DNA from: Rugalucina vietnamica
Taxonomy: Eukaryota; Mollusca; Bivalvia; Lucinida; Lucinidae
NCBI GenBank assembly: GCA_964017185.1
Contig: OZ024879.1
Span: 43,345,883 to 43,409,882, forward strand
Direction of reading: 5' to 3'
DNA length: 64,000 nucleotides
Below, piece after piece: positions 43,503 to 55,665 of the stretch. Position 1 is the first letter of the stretch. The number at the start of each line of letters is the position of its first letter. Both the position numbers and the translations under genes were made by a program. The notes below the pieces were generated by a model. It was given only the letters and a program-made list of their open reading frames with translations. It had not been told where the DNA came from and made no database searches.

Positions 43503-46500
43503 GTTTGTTTGTTTGTTTGTTTGTTGTTTAACGACGCACCAACCCTAATGGGTCATTAGCGTCTAACAAGGTAAAAACGCTAAAATATATTGAACTCGTA
43601 TTAAAAAGTAACACTAAGTAAGATATAAATGTCGTTGTAAAGAAACGATATATGAAATAATAAGATTGGTGATTTAAAAATTTATATTTTATAAAATATA
43701 TTTACTTGTCTAAGAAATGATAAACTGTTTCCAACGGGTACATCTTTAAACAATTCTTTCAAGTTATTAGCTTGAAAACAAGAACTTCGCTCTGCTGCAA
43801 AGTCAGTGCACTCTAAAAGAAAGTGTTTAACTGTAAATGGTGTATCACAGCCAATGCATTTAGGTTGATCTTCTCTCTTTAATAAGTGGGAATGTGTTAT
43901 TCTTGTATGACCAATTCGGAGACGAGCAAGAACGATTTCTTCTCGCCTCGAAAGTTTATGAATTGCTTTTGGTCGTTAAACGATTGGTTCAACTTCCCTC
44001 ATTTTATCAAATTTCGCTCCGTTCCAGATTGTTTGCCATTTGTCAGAGATGTTCTCGTTAATAAAAGGTTTAAAATTAACATAAGGAATTTTAAAAACAG
44101 TTTCTTCTAGTTTTAACGATTCTTTAGCGTACTTATCAACTTTCTCATTTCCATATATACCTATATGACTTGGAACCCAGCAATAAATAATTGTTTTCAA
44201 TTCTGAAATGGTATGATGTTTTATTAATAGTTTTTGTATTTGAGGGTTTTTGGATGATGTATGGTTTAAGGCCTTTAGAACTGACATAGAGTCAGAAAAT
44301 ATAATGAATTTGTCCTTTGAGTTACAATCATTTATGAAGTCTAAAGCTAAGTCTATGGCTTTAGCTTCCGCTGTGAAAATTGAAGAGCCATCAGGTAAAC
44401 GTAACGTTTTGCAATTGCCGTTTGTAAAAGTAGCACAACCAACTTTGTTTTCTTCTTTTGAACCATCAGTATAAATACATTGATAGTCGATAAATTGATA
44501 TTGTAATTGATGAAAACTGTCTTTTAGAAGGTGTGGATTTGAATCGGATTTTTCCCTGAATGTAGAGTCAAATTAACTTCTGGTTTTCTAATGCACCATG
44601 ATGGTATTTCGGAAACAAATCTAATGCACCATGATGGTATTTCGGAAACAAAATGTTCTTCTATTTTATCTTGTTCTTCTATTTTATCTTTTTGGATGTT
44701 TGCTGATTCTAAAAGTGGTGCAACTCGTAAACCAAAGGACCGGATGACGTTTGGTTTTCTTTCATAAAGCTGTACGACCTCTTCAGAAACATATGGCGGA
44801 AAGGGCACCTTATGGGATTTGATGGATTAGCCGCAATTCTAATGGCGTACTGTAGGGCAAGTTTCTCTCGTCGTAAATATAGAGAAGACTCATAAATCTC
44901 AACATAGAGGCTTTGTACAGGTGATGTTCGAAAAGCACCTAGAGCCAATCTTAGACCTTGGTGGTGTACTGTGTCAAGAGAACTGATATAAGATGGTTTG
45001 CCGATCCATACACGATGGATCCATAATCTAATTTTGAACGAATGAGGGAACGGTATAGCTGGAGAAGGACAGTGCGATCAGCACCCCAGTCTGTGTGTGA
45101 TAATACTTTCAGCAAGTTTAATACTTTTAGGAATTTGGCTTTTAGGTACTTGATGTGGTATGAAAGAAAGTTTACGATCAAAAACAATTCCAAAAAAATT
45201 AAAATCTTCAACTACCGGAATAAGAGAACCATAAATTTAAGTTCAGGATCGTCGTGTACTTTCCGTAGTTGACAGAAATGCACACACTGTGTTTTCGACT
45301 TGGAAAATTTGAAACCATTATGTGAGGCCCAGATTTCTATTCTGTTAATGCACTGCTGCAAGTGCCTTTCGATAGTTCTCATACTTTTTGACGTGTAACA
45401 CATACAGAAATCATCTACATATAGGGATCCATCTGTTTTAGGATCCAGGCAGTTCATTATGCTGATTATCTTAATATTGAACAATGTTGTAGACAAGATG
45501 CTCCCTTGTGGGACACCCTGTGCTTGATCAAACTTTTCTGATAAAGTCGATCCAACACGAATCTGGATCCAGCGATCCGCAAGAAAATTTTCAATAAATG
45601 TAGCTAATCTGCCTCGTATTCCAAGATCATGTAGATCTCGCATAATACCATGTCTCCAGGAGGTATAATAAGCTTTTTCCAAGTCAAAAAACACAGCAAC
45701 AACATGCTCCTTTGCAACAAAGGCATCACGAATAAAAGTTTCCAGTCTTACTAAATTACCGTTGGTACTTCGTTCAGAACGGAAGCCCGACTGAACAGGA
45801 GATATTAGGTTATTATTTTCTAAGTACCAAACAAGTCTTACATTAATCATTCTCTCCAAGGTTTTGCAAAGACAACTTGTAAGTGCTATCGGTCTATAGC
45901 TGTTGGGTTCTGCATGGTCTTTTCCAGGTTTAGGAATCGGTATTATAGTGGCTAGTTCCCAGCTTTCGGGAAACTTTCCAATTTCCCACATATCATTAAA
46001 GATATCTAATAGAGCTTGAAGTGATTTTGGTGAAAGATGTTTTAGCATTTGATAGTGAACTTCGTCGGGACCTGTTGCAGTATCACGGGCTTTACTGATG
46101 GCGTCTTTTAATTCATCTAAATTAAAAGGAGTATAATATTCTTCATTATTTGAGGACTTAAAGTTTAACTTAGTCTTTTCTTGTTGTTTCTTGTATTTTT
46201 GAAATTCCTCCGAGTAATGGCTGGTTGAAGAATTGAACAAAATTGTGATGCCAAAGTATCTGCTTTATCTTGTTTTGTGGAAGCCGTTTCGTTCGCATTG
46301 TTGAAATTGTAATTAAGATGGTGATAAGTAGCAGATTTAGATTTACCGGATATTTTCCTGACCATGTCCCAAACTTTTTTAGTTGGTGTTTTATAATTCA
46401 AATTAGATACGTATGTTCTCCATGATTTGCGTTTTGCAGACTTTATAGTCCGACGGGCTTTAGCTCTAGAATTCCTATAAGTATTTAAATTTTCATGCGT

Positions 46501-46579
46501 TGGGAACTTACAGAACTTTTACAAAGTGTCTTTTCGTTGTTTGATAGCTTCTTTACAATCGTCGTTATACCATGGGTTA
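43503..46579 (-). pseudogene. I/Nimbus-type LINE, element D, 5' truncated and frameshifted
   Basis: It runs from inside the ORF2 linker (NPWYNDDCKEAIKQRK, about 46575) to the (CAAA)n tail at 43503. The RT is open over 46240-45212 (TATGPDEVHYQMLKH, FFDLEKAYYTSW, GVPQGSILSTT, LYVDDF). The rest is split among frames at about 46225, 45210, 44950, 44810 and 43978. The RNase H block YCWVPSHIGIYGNEKVDK is present at about 44130-44190. A duplicated SEIPSWCIR block near 44585-44650 is unique to this copy. It is non-functional. Confidence 0.85.
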
Positions 46580-46611
46580 ATTTACGTTGTGTATGAATTA
46601 TTTCTTGTAAC

Positions 46612-46650
46612 TCTCCTGTCTATGGAGGAAATAAAGAATACTTACTTATG
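46612..46650 (+). repeat. LINE 3'-end remnant (short)
   Basis: ctatggaggaaataaagaat followed by acttactta matches the 3' end type at 5940-5990. Only about 40 bp are recognisable. Confidence 0.35.
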
Positions 46651-46913
46651 CACAATATAATATAATGTTATCTTAAATGTTTTTCAGTTGTTATATGATT
46701 GATTGATTGATTGATGTTTAACGACGCGTCAACCCTAATGGGTCATTAGCGTCTAACAATTGTAAAATGCATAATTTAGTTCAGAGAAAAAGCAAAAAAA
46801 TATGGTAAGAATTATCAAAGTTATAAATAATTATTCCGCTAGATGAAAGGTACAGTGATTAAAATGAAATGATAGAAATGGAGAAAGGTATAAATATGAT
46901 TTAAGTTAAAAAT

Positions 46914-49900
46914 TTATATTTTGTTAAAAAGGTTAGTTCGTTTTAAAAATGACAAAATGCGTTCAACAGATACATTTTTGAACAAATCTTTCAAACTGTT
47001 ACTTTGAAAGCAGGAACGACGTACATCTATAAAATCAATGCATTCAAGCAGAAAGTGCTTGACAGTTAATTGTGTGTCACATCCAATACATTGAGGTTTA
47101 TCTTCTCGTTTAAGTAAATATGAATGTGTCAAGCGTGTATGTCCAATTCGAAGACGAGAAAGAACAATCTCTTCCCGTCTCGAAAGTTTATGAATTAATC
47201 TTGGTCGTTTTACATGAGGTTCAATTTCTTTCAATTTATTGTCATCTGCTCTGCTCCAAATTGATTGCCATTCATTAAAGACGTACTCGTTGATAAAAGG
47301 TTTAAAATTGATAAAAGGAATTTTAAAATCTGTTTGTTCTAGGCTCAGTGATTCTTTTGCTTTCTTGTCGACTTGCTCGTTACCATATATTCCTACATGA
47401 CTGGGAACCCAGCAATACACAATAGTTTTAAATTCAGAAATGTTATGATGTTTCAGCAATATATTTTGTATTTGTTGGTTTTTGGACATTGTATGGTTTA
47501 GGGCCTGAAGGACTGATAGAGAATCAGAGAAAATAACGAATTTGTTGTACAAGTTACAGTCATTAATGAAGTCTAAAGCTAAGTCAATAGCCTTAGCTTC
47601 TGCTGTGAAAATTGAAGAACCATCAGGTAGACGTAAAGTTTTGCAAGCGTCTTTGGAATAAGTAGCACAGCCTACTTTGTTATCTTCCTTTGAACCATCA
47701 GTATAAATAAAATGATAATCAGAAAATTGTGACTGTAGTTGGTGGAAATTTTCTTTGAGAAAGTGTGGATTTGATTCCGATTTTTTCTCTGTGTGAAGTG
47801 TCAAATTTACTGTTGGCTTTCTAATGCACCATGGTGGAATTTCAGAAACCGAATGTTTTTCTATTTTATCTTGTTTGATTTTTGCTGATGTTAAAAGTGG
47901 TGCTACTCGTAAACCAAAAGACCTGATAGCATTTGGTTTACTTTCATAACGCTGTAAGAGCTCGTCAGAAATATATGGTGGGAAAGTTACCTTATGTGCA
48001 GGATTAGAGGGGTTTGCTGCAAGTCTGATGGCATACTGAAGAGTAAGTTTTTCTCGACGCAAATATAGTGATGGTTCTTCTGCCTCAACATAGAGGCTCT
48101 CAACAGGTGACGTTCGAAAAGCCCCAAGAGCTAGTCTTAGTCCTTGGTGGTGAACTGTATCAAGCATACTCAGGTATGATTTTCTAGCTGATCCATACAC
48201 AATGGATCCGTAATCCAACTTCGACCGAATAATTGACCGATATAGCTGCAGAAGGACAGTGCGGTCAGCACCCCAGTCGGTATGCGATAAAACCTTTAGT
48301 AAGTTTAATGCTTTTAGACATTTTGCCTTTAAATACTTGATATGCGGTATAAAGGAAAGCTTTCGATCAAATAGAACTCCTAGAAATTTAAAATCTTCAA
48401 CCACTGGAATAAGAGATCCATATAAGTAAAGTTCAGGATCATCATGTACTTTCCGTAGCTGACAGAAATGTACACATTGTGTTTTCGACTTGGAAAATTT
48501 AAAACCATTATGCGACGCCCACTTTTCTATTCTATTTATACACTGCTGTAAGTGTCTTTCAATAGTTCTCATACTTTTCGATCTATAGCACATGCAAAAG
48601 TCATCTACATACAATGATCCATCTGTTTTAGGATCCAAACAGTCCATTATGCTGTTGATCTTGATATTGAATAAGGTTGTAGACAGAATGCTCCCTTGTG
48701 GGACACCCTGTGCCTGATCAAATTGTTCGGATAAAGTCGATCCAACTCGAACCTGGATCCATCGATCCGCAAGGAAACTTTCTATAAATGTAGCTAATCT
48801 GCCTCTAATTCCGAGATCATGGAGATCTCGTAAAATGCCATACCTCCAAGTGGTATCATAAGCTTTTTCCAAGTCGAAAAACACGGCCACCACATGCTCT
48901 TTAGCAACAAATGCATCTCGTATGAATGTTTCCAGTCTTACCAAATTGTCATTGGTACAGCGTTCAGATCGGAAGCCCGACTGAACAGGTGAAATAAGAT
49001 TGTTACTTTCTAAGTACCAGACAAGTCTAACATTAATCATTCTCTCTAAGGTTTTACAAAGACAACTTGTAAGTGCTATTGGTCTGTAATTGTTAGGTTC
49101 TGTGTGGTCTTTTCCTGGTTTAGGAACTGGTATAACTGTGGCTAGTTCCCAACTTTCGGGAAACTTCCCAGTTTCCCACATATCATTGAATATTTCTAAT
49201 AGAGCTTGAAGTGAGCTAGGAGGAAGATGTTTAAGCATTTGATAGTGAACTTCGTCGGGACCTGTTGCTGTATCATGGGCTTTACTGATAGCATCCTTCA
49301 ATTCATCTAAATTAAATGGTGTATTATATTCTTCATTATTAGATGACTTGAAATTTAATTTAATTTTTTCCTGTTCTTTCTTGTATTTTTGAAAGTCCTT
49401 TGAGTAATGGCTTGTTGATGAATTTGAACAAAATTGTGATGCCAAAGTGTCTGCTATATCTTGCTTTGTTGATGCCAATTCAGATCCGTTGTTAAAATTT
49501 GTATTAAGATGTTGATAAGTAGCAGTTTTTGTTTTACCTGATATTTTCCTAACCATATCCCAGACCTTTTTGGTTGGCGTTTTGTAATTTAATTTTGACA
49601 CATATGTTCGCCATGATTTACGTTTGGCTGATTTAATTGTCCGACGGGCCTTTGCTCTAGAATTCCTTTAAGTATTTAAATTTTCATTAGTTGGAAACTT
49701 GCAGAACCTAGATAGTGTTTGTTTTCGTTGCTTGATAGCTTCTTTACAATCGTCATTGTACCATGGGTTACTTTTCTTTGGGTTTGTCGAGGTTTTTGGA
49801 ATGCATTTTTCAGATATACTTATTAAAGAAGAAGTAAAAGTTGCTATAGGATCAGAAGATTCTGAGAGAGAAGTGCTAGTAAGGGATTCATCACATAAAG

Positions 49901-50627
49901 TATGAAATAAATCCCAATTAGCTTTATTTAGTTTCCATTTAGGATTATGATCTTCATCGCGATTCAGAATGCTTTCAATTATTATCGGAAAGTGATCAGA
50001 CCCGTGTTGGTCTTCACATACAGACCAATTATAGTCAAGATAGAGAGAGGGATGAAAGAGTGATAGATCAATAGACGAAAAAGTACCTTTTCCAGAATCA
50101 AGATAAGTTTTCGATTTATCATTCATTAAGCAGATGTCATTCTGTGTGATAAATTCCTCGATTAACTCTCCTCTGGGGTCATTATCGTTACTACCCCAAA
50201 GTAAATTGTGACCATTGAAGTCACCTAATATCATAAAGGGAGAAGGGAGTTGCTTAAGTAAAGAGTTAAGATGTTCAGATCTTAGTTCGAAGGAAGGCGG
50301 GATATAGACAGAACAGAAAGTAATCTCTTTGTCAAGAGTAACAGAAACAGCTTTAGCTTGTAAATTTGTTTTCAACTTAATTTCACGTTGAGGTAAGGAA
50401 GACTTAACTAGAATAGAGCTTCCACCAGAAGCTCTGGCACAATCACTGTGGATGTGATTGTAAACATTAAAGCCTTTGAAAGTAAAGTTGTCGTCAGTTT
50501 TCAGAAAAGTTTCTTGTAGACAGAAAACAGAAGGTCCTAGTAGACTCAATAGTAATAGTAATTCTTCATAACGTGGTTTTATGCCTCGACAATTCCACTG
50601 TATAATTCTTTGTTTACTTTTGTCCAT
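46914..50627 (-). pseudogene. LINE element C ORF2: endonuclease, RT, RNase H, one stop
   Basis: The frame has 1237 codons and is open apart from a TAA at 49670-49668, where elements B and D have codons of the ENLNxYRNSRAK stretch (Tyr). Domains: APE endonuclease at residues 1-230 (QWNCRG 10-15, LQETF, LGDFNGHN 134-141, GSDHFP 209-214); linker with NPWYNDDCKEAIKQ; RT at about 440-720 (YRPIALTSC, FFDLEKAYDTTW, GVPQGSILSTT, YVDDF near 673); RNase H at about 970-1110 (YTDGSKED, SDSLSVLQAL, WVPSHVGIYGNEQVDKKA); and a C-terminal CIGC...HFLLEC zinc-like motif. Endonuclease, YVDD and RNase H motif residues are all present. The stop would leave a 319-residue endonuclease. Confidence 0.9.
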
Positions 50628-50684
50628 TAAATAATTTCAGAGAATTAAAAAAATTGACCCTTCTTAAATGTAAAAGACTGGAAA

Positions 50685-52019
50685 CTAAGTATTTGGAATT
50701 CTTGGAAGATGCACTTTGCGAGGACTAGGAGGAGTGACATCTGCCTCCATGCTAGTTTCTTCAAGGCAGTCATAGTAATTGTCAGTTCTTACGGGGTCAT
50801 CAGCCCCTTTCGGTACTCTCTCGGACAGAAGCTTCCTTCTATCCTTTGGTGAGAGAGGCTTTGGTGGTGCAGGAGGCTTTCCTCCTGCCGTTGGAGGTTT
50901 ACCTCCAGTTGGAGGTTTACCTCCTGCAGTTTTGTTGGACGGAGGGTTTTGAGCAGGAGGAGGTTTGCCTCCTGCTTGTGCAGGGGATGCTTTACCTCCT
51001 GCAGTCTGGTTGGTACCAGAAGGGGCATCGCCTCCTGGATTTTGGTGTGTTTTAATTTGAACGTCGTATGTTTCATCAGTCTGTGTCATGGCATCTACAA
51101 GTTTGACTTGTGTGCCAGCACTTCTTATGATGCTGGCATAGTTTCTGCTTGCAGTCGACGATTGCTGCTCAACGATTTTGCGCGCTTCGAAGAATGAAAG
51201 ATTTCTGGTATATTTGATTTTAAGGATTTCCTTCTCTTTGTGCCAAGTCGGACAGTCGCGTGAAAAAGTGGGGTGTGGGCCACTGCAGTTGACGCACTTT
51301 GCTGTTTTATCACAGTTGCGATCATCACTGCAGTGTTTGTCTTCTCCACAATTTGCACATAGTTTTTGCCTGTTACATCTGCTTTCGTGATGGCCGAAAA
51401 CCTGACAATGGTAACATCGTAGAGGATTTGGTACGTATACCTCCACGTTCACAGATATGTATGCTGCTTTTATTTTCTTTGGCATAATTGGTGTATTGAA
51501 TGTTAAAACGTAAGTGCTTGTACGTTTAAGGACACCGTTTCTGCGAACTTGAATGTTACGAATGTCTTGAACTCCTTGACTTCTCAAATGATCTAGGATT
51601 TCAACGTCAGTGCAAGGACCTAAGTCCTCGCAACGAATGACACCCTTTGAACAATTGAGAGTTTTGTGCAGAGAAATGTTGACGTCAAGGTCAAATAATT
51701 TCTTGGTCCGTAGCAGGTTTTCGATATGTTTCTTCTTTTCGACTTCAAGTAGCAGATCGCCCGATTTAAGCTTTTTGATACTCTTCGGTTGACCTGCTAA
51801 TGATACGATGCATTTCTCAATCACGAAAGGGGATAGATCTGAAACTTTTCTCGATGAGTCTGCCGACTGAACGACTAAGAAGCGCGGTACGTTTAAAGCT
51901 GATTGTGACGTTACTTGTGCAGTAGGCTGTCGAGTATCAGAATCCGAAGATCCATCTGACTCTTCAGACCTTTGGCGTTTGTTTGAGTTCTGTGACGATT
52001 GATTTTCTGGAACACCCAT
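50685..52019 (-). CDS. LINE element C ORF1: zinc-knuckle RNA-binding protein
   Basis: I chose the ATG at 52019 (MGVPENQSSQ), because a similar SDS-rich N-terminus starts ORF1 of element B; an ATG at 52085 in the same frame would add 22 residues. The protein is 444 residues. An N-terminal polar region is followed by an RRM-like part (FVIEKCIVSLAGQPKSIKKL). Three CCHC-type knuckles come next at roughly residues 210-270 (CYHCQVFGHHESRC, CANCGEDKHCSDDRNC, CVNCSGPHPTFSRDC). The C-terminal region is a run of GGKPP-type repeats at roughly residues 350-400. I-type LINE ORF1 proteins bind element RNA in ribonucleoprotein particles. ORF2 starts 58 bp after its stop. Confidence 0.88.
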   Translation of the reverse strand: MGVPENQSSQNSNKRQRSEESDGSSDSDTRQPTAQVTSQSALNVPRFLVVQSADSSRKVSDLSPFVIEKCIVSLAGQPKSIKKLKSGDLLLEVEKKKHIENLLRTKKLFDLDVNISLHKTLNCSKGVIRCEDLGPCTDVEILDHLRSQGVQDIRNIQVRRNGVLKRTSTYVLTFNTPIMPKKIKAAYISVNVEVYVPNPLRCYHCQVFGHHESRCNRQKLCANCGEDKHCSDDRNCDKTAKCVNCSGPHPTFSRDCPTWHKEKEILKIKYTRNLSFFEARKIVEQQSSTASRNYASIIRSAGTQVKLVDAMTQTDETYDVQIKTHQNPGGDAPSGTNQTAGGKASPAQAGGKPPPAQNPPSNKTAGGKPPTGGKPPTAGGKPPAPPKPLSPKDRRKLLSERVPKGADDPVRTDNYYDCLEETSMEADVTPPSPRKVHLPRIPNT

Positions 52020-52557
52020 AATTAAATGGATTAATGATTCATCTCGAATGCTCTCCGCCCTCCTTGGAGCCCTACAAGGGAACACTTAAAATGAGTGGCT
52101 TTCCTACTCAAAAGTGTTAGAGATACACAGAGATATACTCGCACAAGCTTGATGCCTACACGATTGACCCGTTGAGCCGCCGCCTTCTAGGAATGATAAA
52201 GACAGAAAAAAAAGACGTTGATGGGCATATGGTAGGTATCAGGGACGATACTAAAAAGACAAGAAGAGAAAGAAAAAGGTGTTCCTAGGGCTTGGCGCGA
52301 CAAAGCCGATTGACCATACCCGAGCCCGCATGGCCTCCCGTCTAGTCGAAATCAGGGCCAAAGTGATGTGTTGCATGCCGACCATGTCCGTCAGCACAGC
52401 CGACACACTCAATCACCAGGATCCCTTCATCCAAACGACACGGGTCGCAGCTCACGGCAAACGAGCCGCTCCTCTATTCGACCGGGTCTTACGGTTCCGC
52501 AAGAGGGGGGCGACCGGCCAATTCTAACCCGGGTCCGGCACGGGACTCAGTTGTTAT

Positions 52558-54235
52558 AGAAAGTGTCTTTATTGTTCTAACAGTATTTACGAGAATGTCC
52601 ATGCGCATTCATTTCCATTTCAACATGCATTTTAGCTCACTTGAACCGGAAGCCTATAGAGTGGTACTCTGGCCGGCGTCTGCCCGCTGTGTGCGCACTC
52701 ACAGTTTCAACATGAATATCTCTCGAGACCAGCCGACCAACTGCAATAAAATATGATCTGGAGCATTATTAGGCAGAGGGATTAGCTGCACTTTAACCAG
52801 ATCAGATCAAAACTCTGGTTTTCATGGCAACAGATAGCTCTCTTAGAGTTGTAATGGGGAATAAGCTGTTAACACGCAAGCCCCCAAAATTTTGATTGAA
52901 TCTTTTTTTCAGTATTGCATATAACAAGGACAACTATAATATTGCGGATGAGATCGAATTTCATTGTGATTAGATCATAGACTGCGCAGTTAACTGTAGC
53001 CATGCCTGCCTTTGGGTTTTTGGATTGGTAACATGAGGTCTAAAAAACCTTGTTTGTAATTTGCTGGAACTATTGATTGGATCATGAAGAATTAATCTAG
53101 GGCATGACCAATGCTTCGGCAGGTCCTTGGAAGGCTTAATTGCATTTCTATTGAAAACATTTTTAATTTCAAAGGGGAGTCGCTTTTTGGAACTTTGGTG
53201 TAGTATAGTAGACGTAGACAACTATCCGATCAAAATAGAAATTTATGAAACTATAAGATCTCTGTTTTGATCACTACCAGACTGTGGGTTCTGCTATGCC
53301 AAATGGATCACTAACTGGTTAGCCTGTGACCAGGATTAGTTATGAACAAGACGGTATGGTTACACTGCACTTTATAACTATTGACGACAGAAACGACTTC
53401 GAACCTGATTATAGAGCAGGGATTAGGTTACGCTATGTTTCCAGAATACTTCCTGGTGCCATGTCCAGGATTCGAACCTGAATTTACAGTTCACAGCGCG
53501 AAATACCGGAAATGGAATAATTCTAGACATATGCATACAACTGTTAAGATAATGCTTTTGCTGGGGTCATTGGTATGTTTCACCCCGTTGTTTATGGTCC
53601 AAATATTATGGTCCGCGTGCGTAAAACTGTATTGTTGGACAATATCCAAAATAACTACCCATATAAAAAGTTTGACTAGAGTGTTTTACGGGAACAAGCC
53701 ATAAACAGCAACAACTTAGCTGAAAATAGGTCAGATGATGACAGTGAATATATATATATATGGACATTGTGAAACTTAGCGAACGTATTAAAAGTAACAA
53801 ATTAGGGACCAGGAATCGACGCAATTAAATTTAAAGTCCCATCATAGACACGAGGTGGGAACAAATACATAAAACACAACAAAACATTTTCCCGACAACA
53901 CAAACAAAAGCAGAATGACTAGCTCTTTCCCAACAAGGTAGCCATCCGGCTAAGTTTTAAACACAACGAAAGGCAACGAGCACGACAGAGAGGTAGGCAC
54001 AATAAACAGAAGTGTAATGAAGATGTATCACTTTGCCTGGGATACCGATTATCGTTTTTACTGGGGACATCGCCAAAAACTATTTTTCCTGTTGACATCG
54101 TCGATTTCATAAATAAATAAATTAAATAAAACATAGTGTTCAACTGGCGAACACATGCAACAAGAACTTTTGATGTAATTAAGTTCAAATCCCAACTAAA
54201 ACACCAGAAATACAGATATCATTTTCATTAATAAA
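52558..54235. other. Non-coding spacer with weak R1-like fragment
   Basis: No supported gene. At 53834-53975 blocks cgaggtgggaacaaa and ctctttcccaacaaggtagcc resemble repeat R1 and the stretch at 19335-19360. A (TA)n run lies at 53745-53760. Confidence 0.4.
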
Positions 54236-54246
54236 ACCATTTTACA

Positions 54247-54850
54247 GCGAAATGATCATTTCTAACAGTACAGCGAAAATGTATTAGCGATTATTAAAAC
54301 CGGATTAGAATAAAATTAAACCAAGATTTCAACTGGCTAGCATATGTTTTAAAAATGTTGCTGCAATAAAGCCAAAACTTAATTCCAAAGATATTCGGCG
54401 GGAAGGAGACCATTTCTACTGATTCATCAATAAGACCATTTTTACTAGGATAGCGAAATAACCATTTCTATCAGTACAGCGAAAATGTATTAGCGATTAT
54501 TAAAAACGAATAAGAATAAAATTAAACCAAGATCTCTACTGGCTAACACATGTATTACAAAATGTTGCTGCAATAAATCCAAAGCCTCAGCCAAAAGATA
54601 CATGGCGGGAAGGCGACCATTGCTACTGATTGATCGACAAAATCAGTTTTACTAGGACAGCGAAATTACTGTTTCTATCAGTACAGCGAAAGTGTATTTA
54701 GCGATTATTAAAAACGGATTAGAAGAAATTAAACGAAGATCTCAACAGGCTAACACATGTATTACCAAATGTTACAATAAAACCAAAACCTCAACCAAAA
54801 GATACTAGGCGGGAAGGAGACCATTTCTACTGGTTCATCAAGATGTTCAT
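54247..54850. repeat. Satellite-like triplication, 206-bp unit
   Basis: cagcgaaa(a/g)tgtatt begins at 54271, 54477 and 54683, exactly 206 bp apart. Other unit landmarks are ttagcgattattaaaa, caagat(t/c)tcaactggctaacacatg, ggcgggaaggagacc and tactgattcatc. The third copy is partial or deleted within. Confidence 0.85.
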
Positions 54851-55418
54851 TCACGAAACGAAACAAGAGCCCAACAAGAAAAGCAGCAACTCGACCATAA
54901 TAAATCAAAAACACCCCGGCGAGCACAACAGACAGACAAACGGACAAAACACGCAACATGAATATTAAATAACAACAGAACCGCCTTTAAACGGCCAGAA
55001 ACAAATTACGGGGGGGGGGGGCTTCGTCTGTTGATATTTAAAAAACCTAAATATTCAGACTGAGTACTGGGATTTAATTCGTAAAAACCCTAGATGCTAT
55101 CGACTCCGAACAGGCGACTTTAAATGAACTTTGACGTTTCCAACATGGAGTAGTGAAAATAAACTTAGAATGAAGATTATCATCTAAACATTCAATGTGG
55201 GAGTCCTTACATTAACTTAATTGTATTGACGTACTACGACGACAAAGTATTTTTACGTTTTGGGCTTCCGGCAGCAGGGACAAGATTATTAAAGGGTGGG
55301 CAACTTATATGATTCCTTGACTTAAGTATTCATTCGTATGAGACTTGGTACAAAGTTAGAAATAGAAAAAAATAAACTCAGGCGTTTGCATTTTGGCTAA
55401 AGGAAGGTTAACAAATGC
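54851..55418. other. Spacer
   Basis: A G run of 12 lies at about 55010-55021. No gene or repeat recognised. Confidence 0.4.
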
Positions 55419-55665
55419 GGCCCCGTGGCCGAGTGGTTAAAGTCGTTGTCTGAAGTGCTCTTAATCATTCGATCATCTCACCGCTGTGGGTTCGCGCCTC
55501 GCTTGGGGCACGGGTCACATGTGGGACAAGCCAAGTTCTGCTTAAGGGTGTGTCAGGTGGTTTTTCCTGGGAACTCCGGTTTTAACCCCACCTATCGATT
55601 GATTTGTCTTGATATGAGTGAAAAAGCTCGAAAGGGACGTAAAACCTGAATTAAAAAAAAAACGA
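55419..55665 (+). repeat. tRNA-derived SINE (family S2) with poly-A tail
   Basis: Box A TGGCCGAGTGG at 55427-55437 and box B GGTTCGCGCCT at 55490-55500. The long A-B spacing (Ser/Leu-type tRNA origin) and the body shared with 33178-33420 (gacaagccaagttctgctt, ggtgtgtcaggtg) support the family. It ends gggacgtaaaacctgaatt plus A10. Confidence 0.85.

Larger units (their letters stand above)
46696..52545 (-). mobile_element. I/Nimbus-type LINE, element C, full length with 12-bp target duplication
   Basis: The direct repeat TCAGTTGTTATA occurs at 46684-46695 and 52546-52557 and bounds a 5.85-kb element in minus orientation. It has a 5' UTR of about 0.5 kb, ORF1 at 52019-50685, ORF2 at 50627-46914, a 3' UTR with hairpin (about 46718-46757) and a tail of ATCA units (46697-46715). 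The tail differs from the CAAA tails of elements A, B and D. ORF1 is intact and ORF2 has a single stop, so it is a young insertion. Confidence 0.92.

Noticed and set aside
53381-53704. 107-codon plus-strand ORF
   Set aside because: No recognisable domain and poor coding character.
55419-55505. tRNA-Leu/Ser gene
   Set aside because: Conserved SINE body follows and box B is imperfect.
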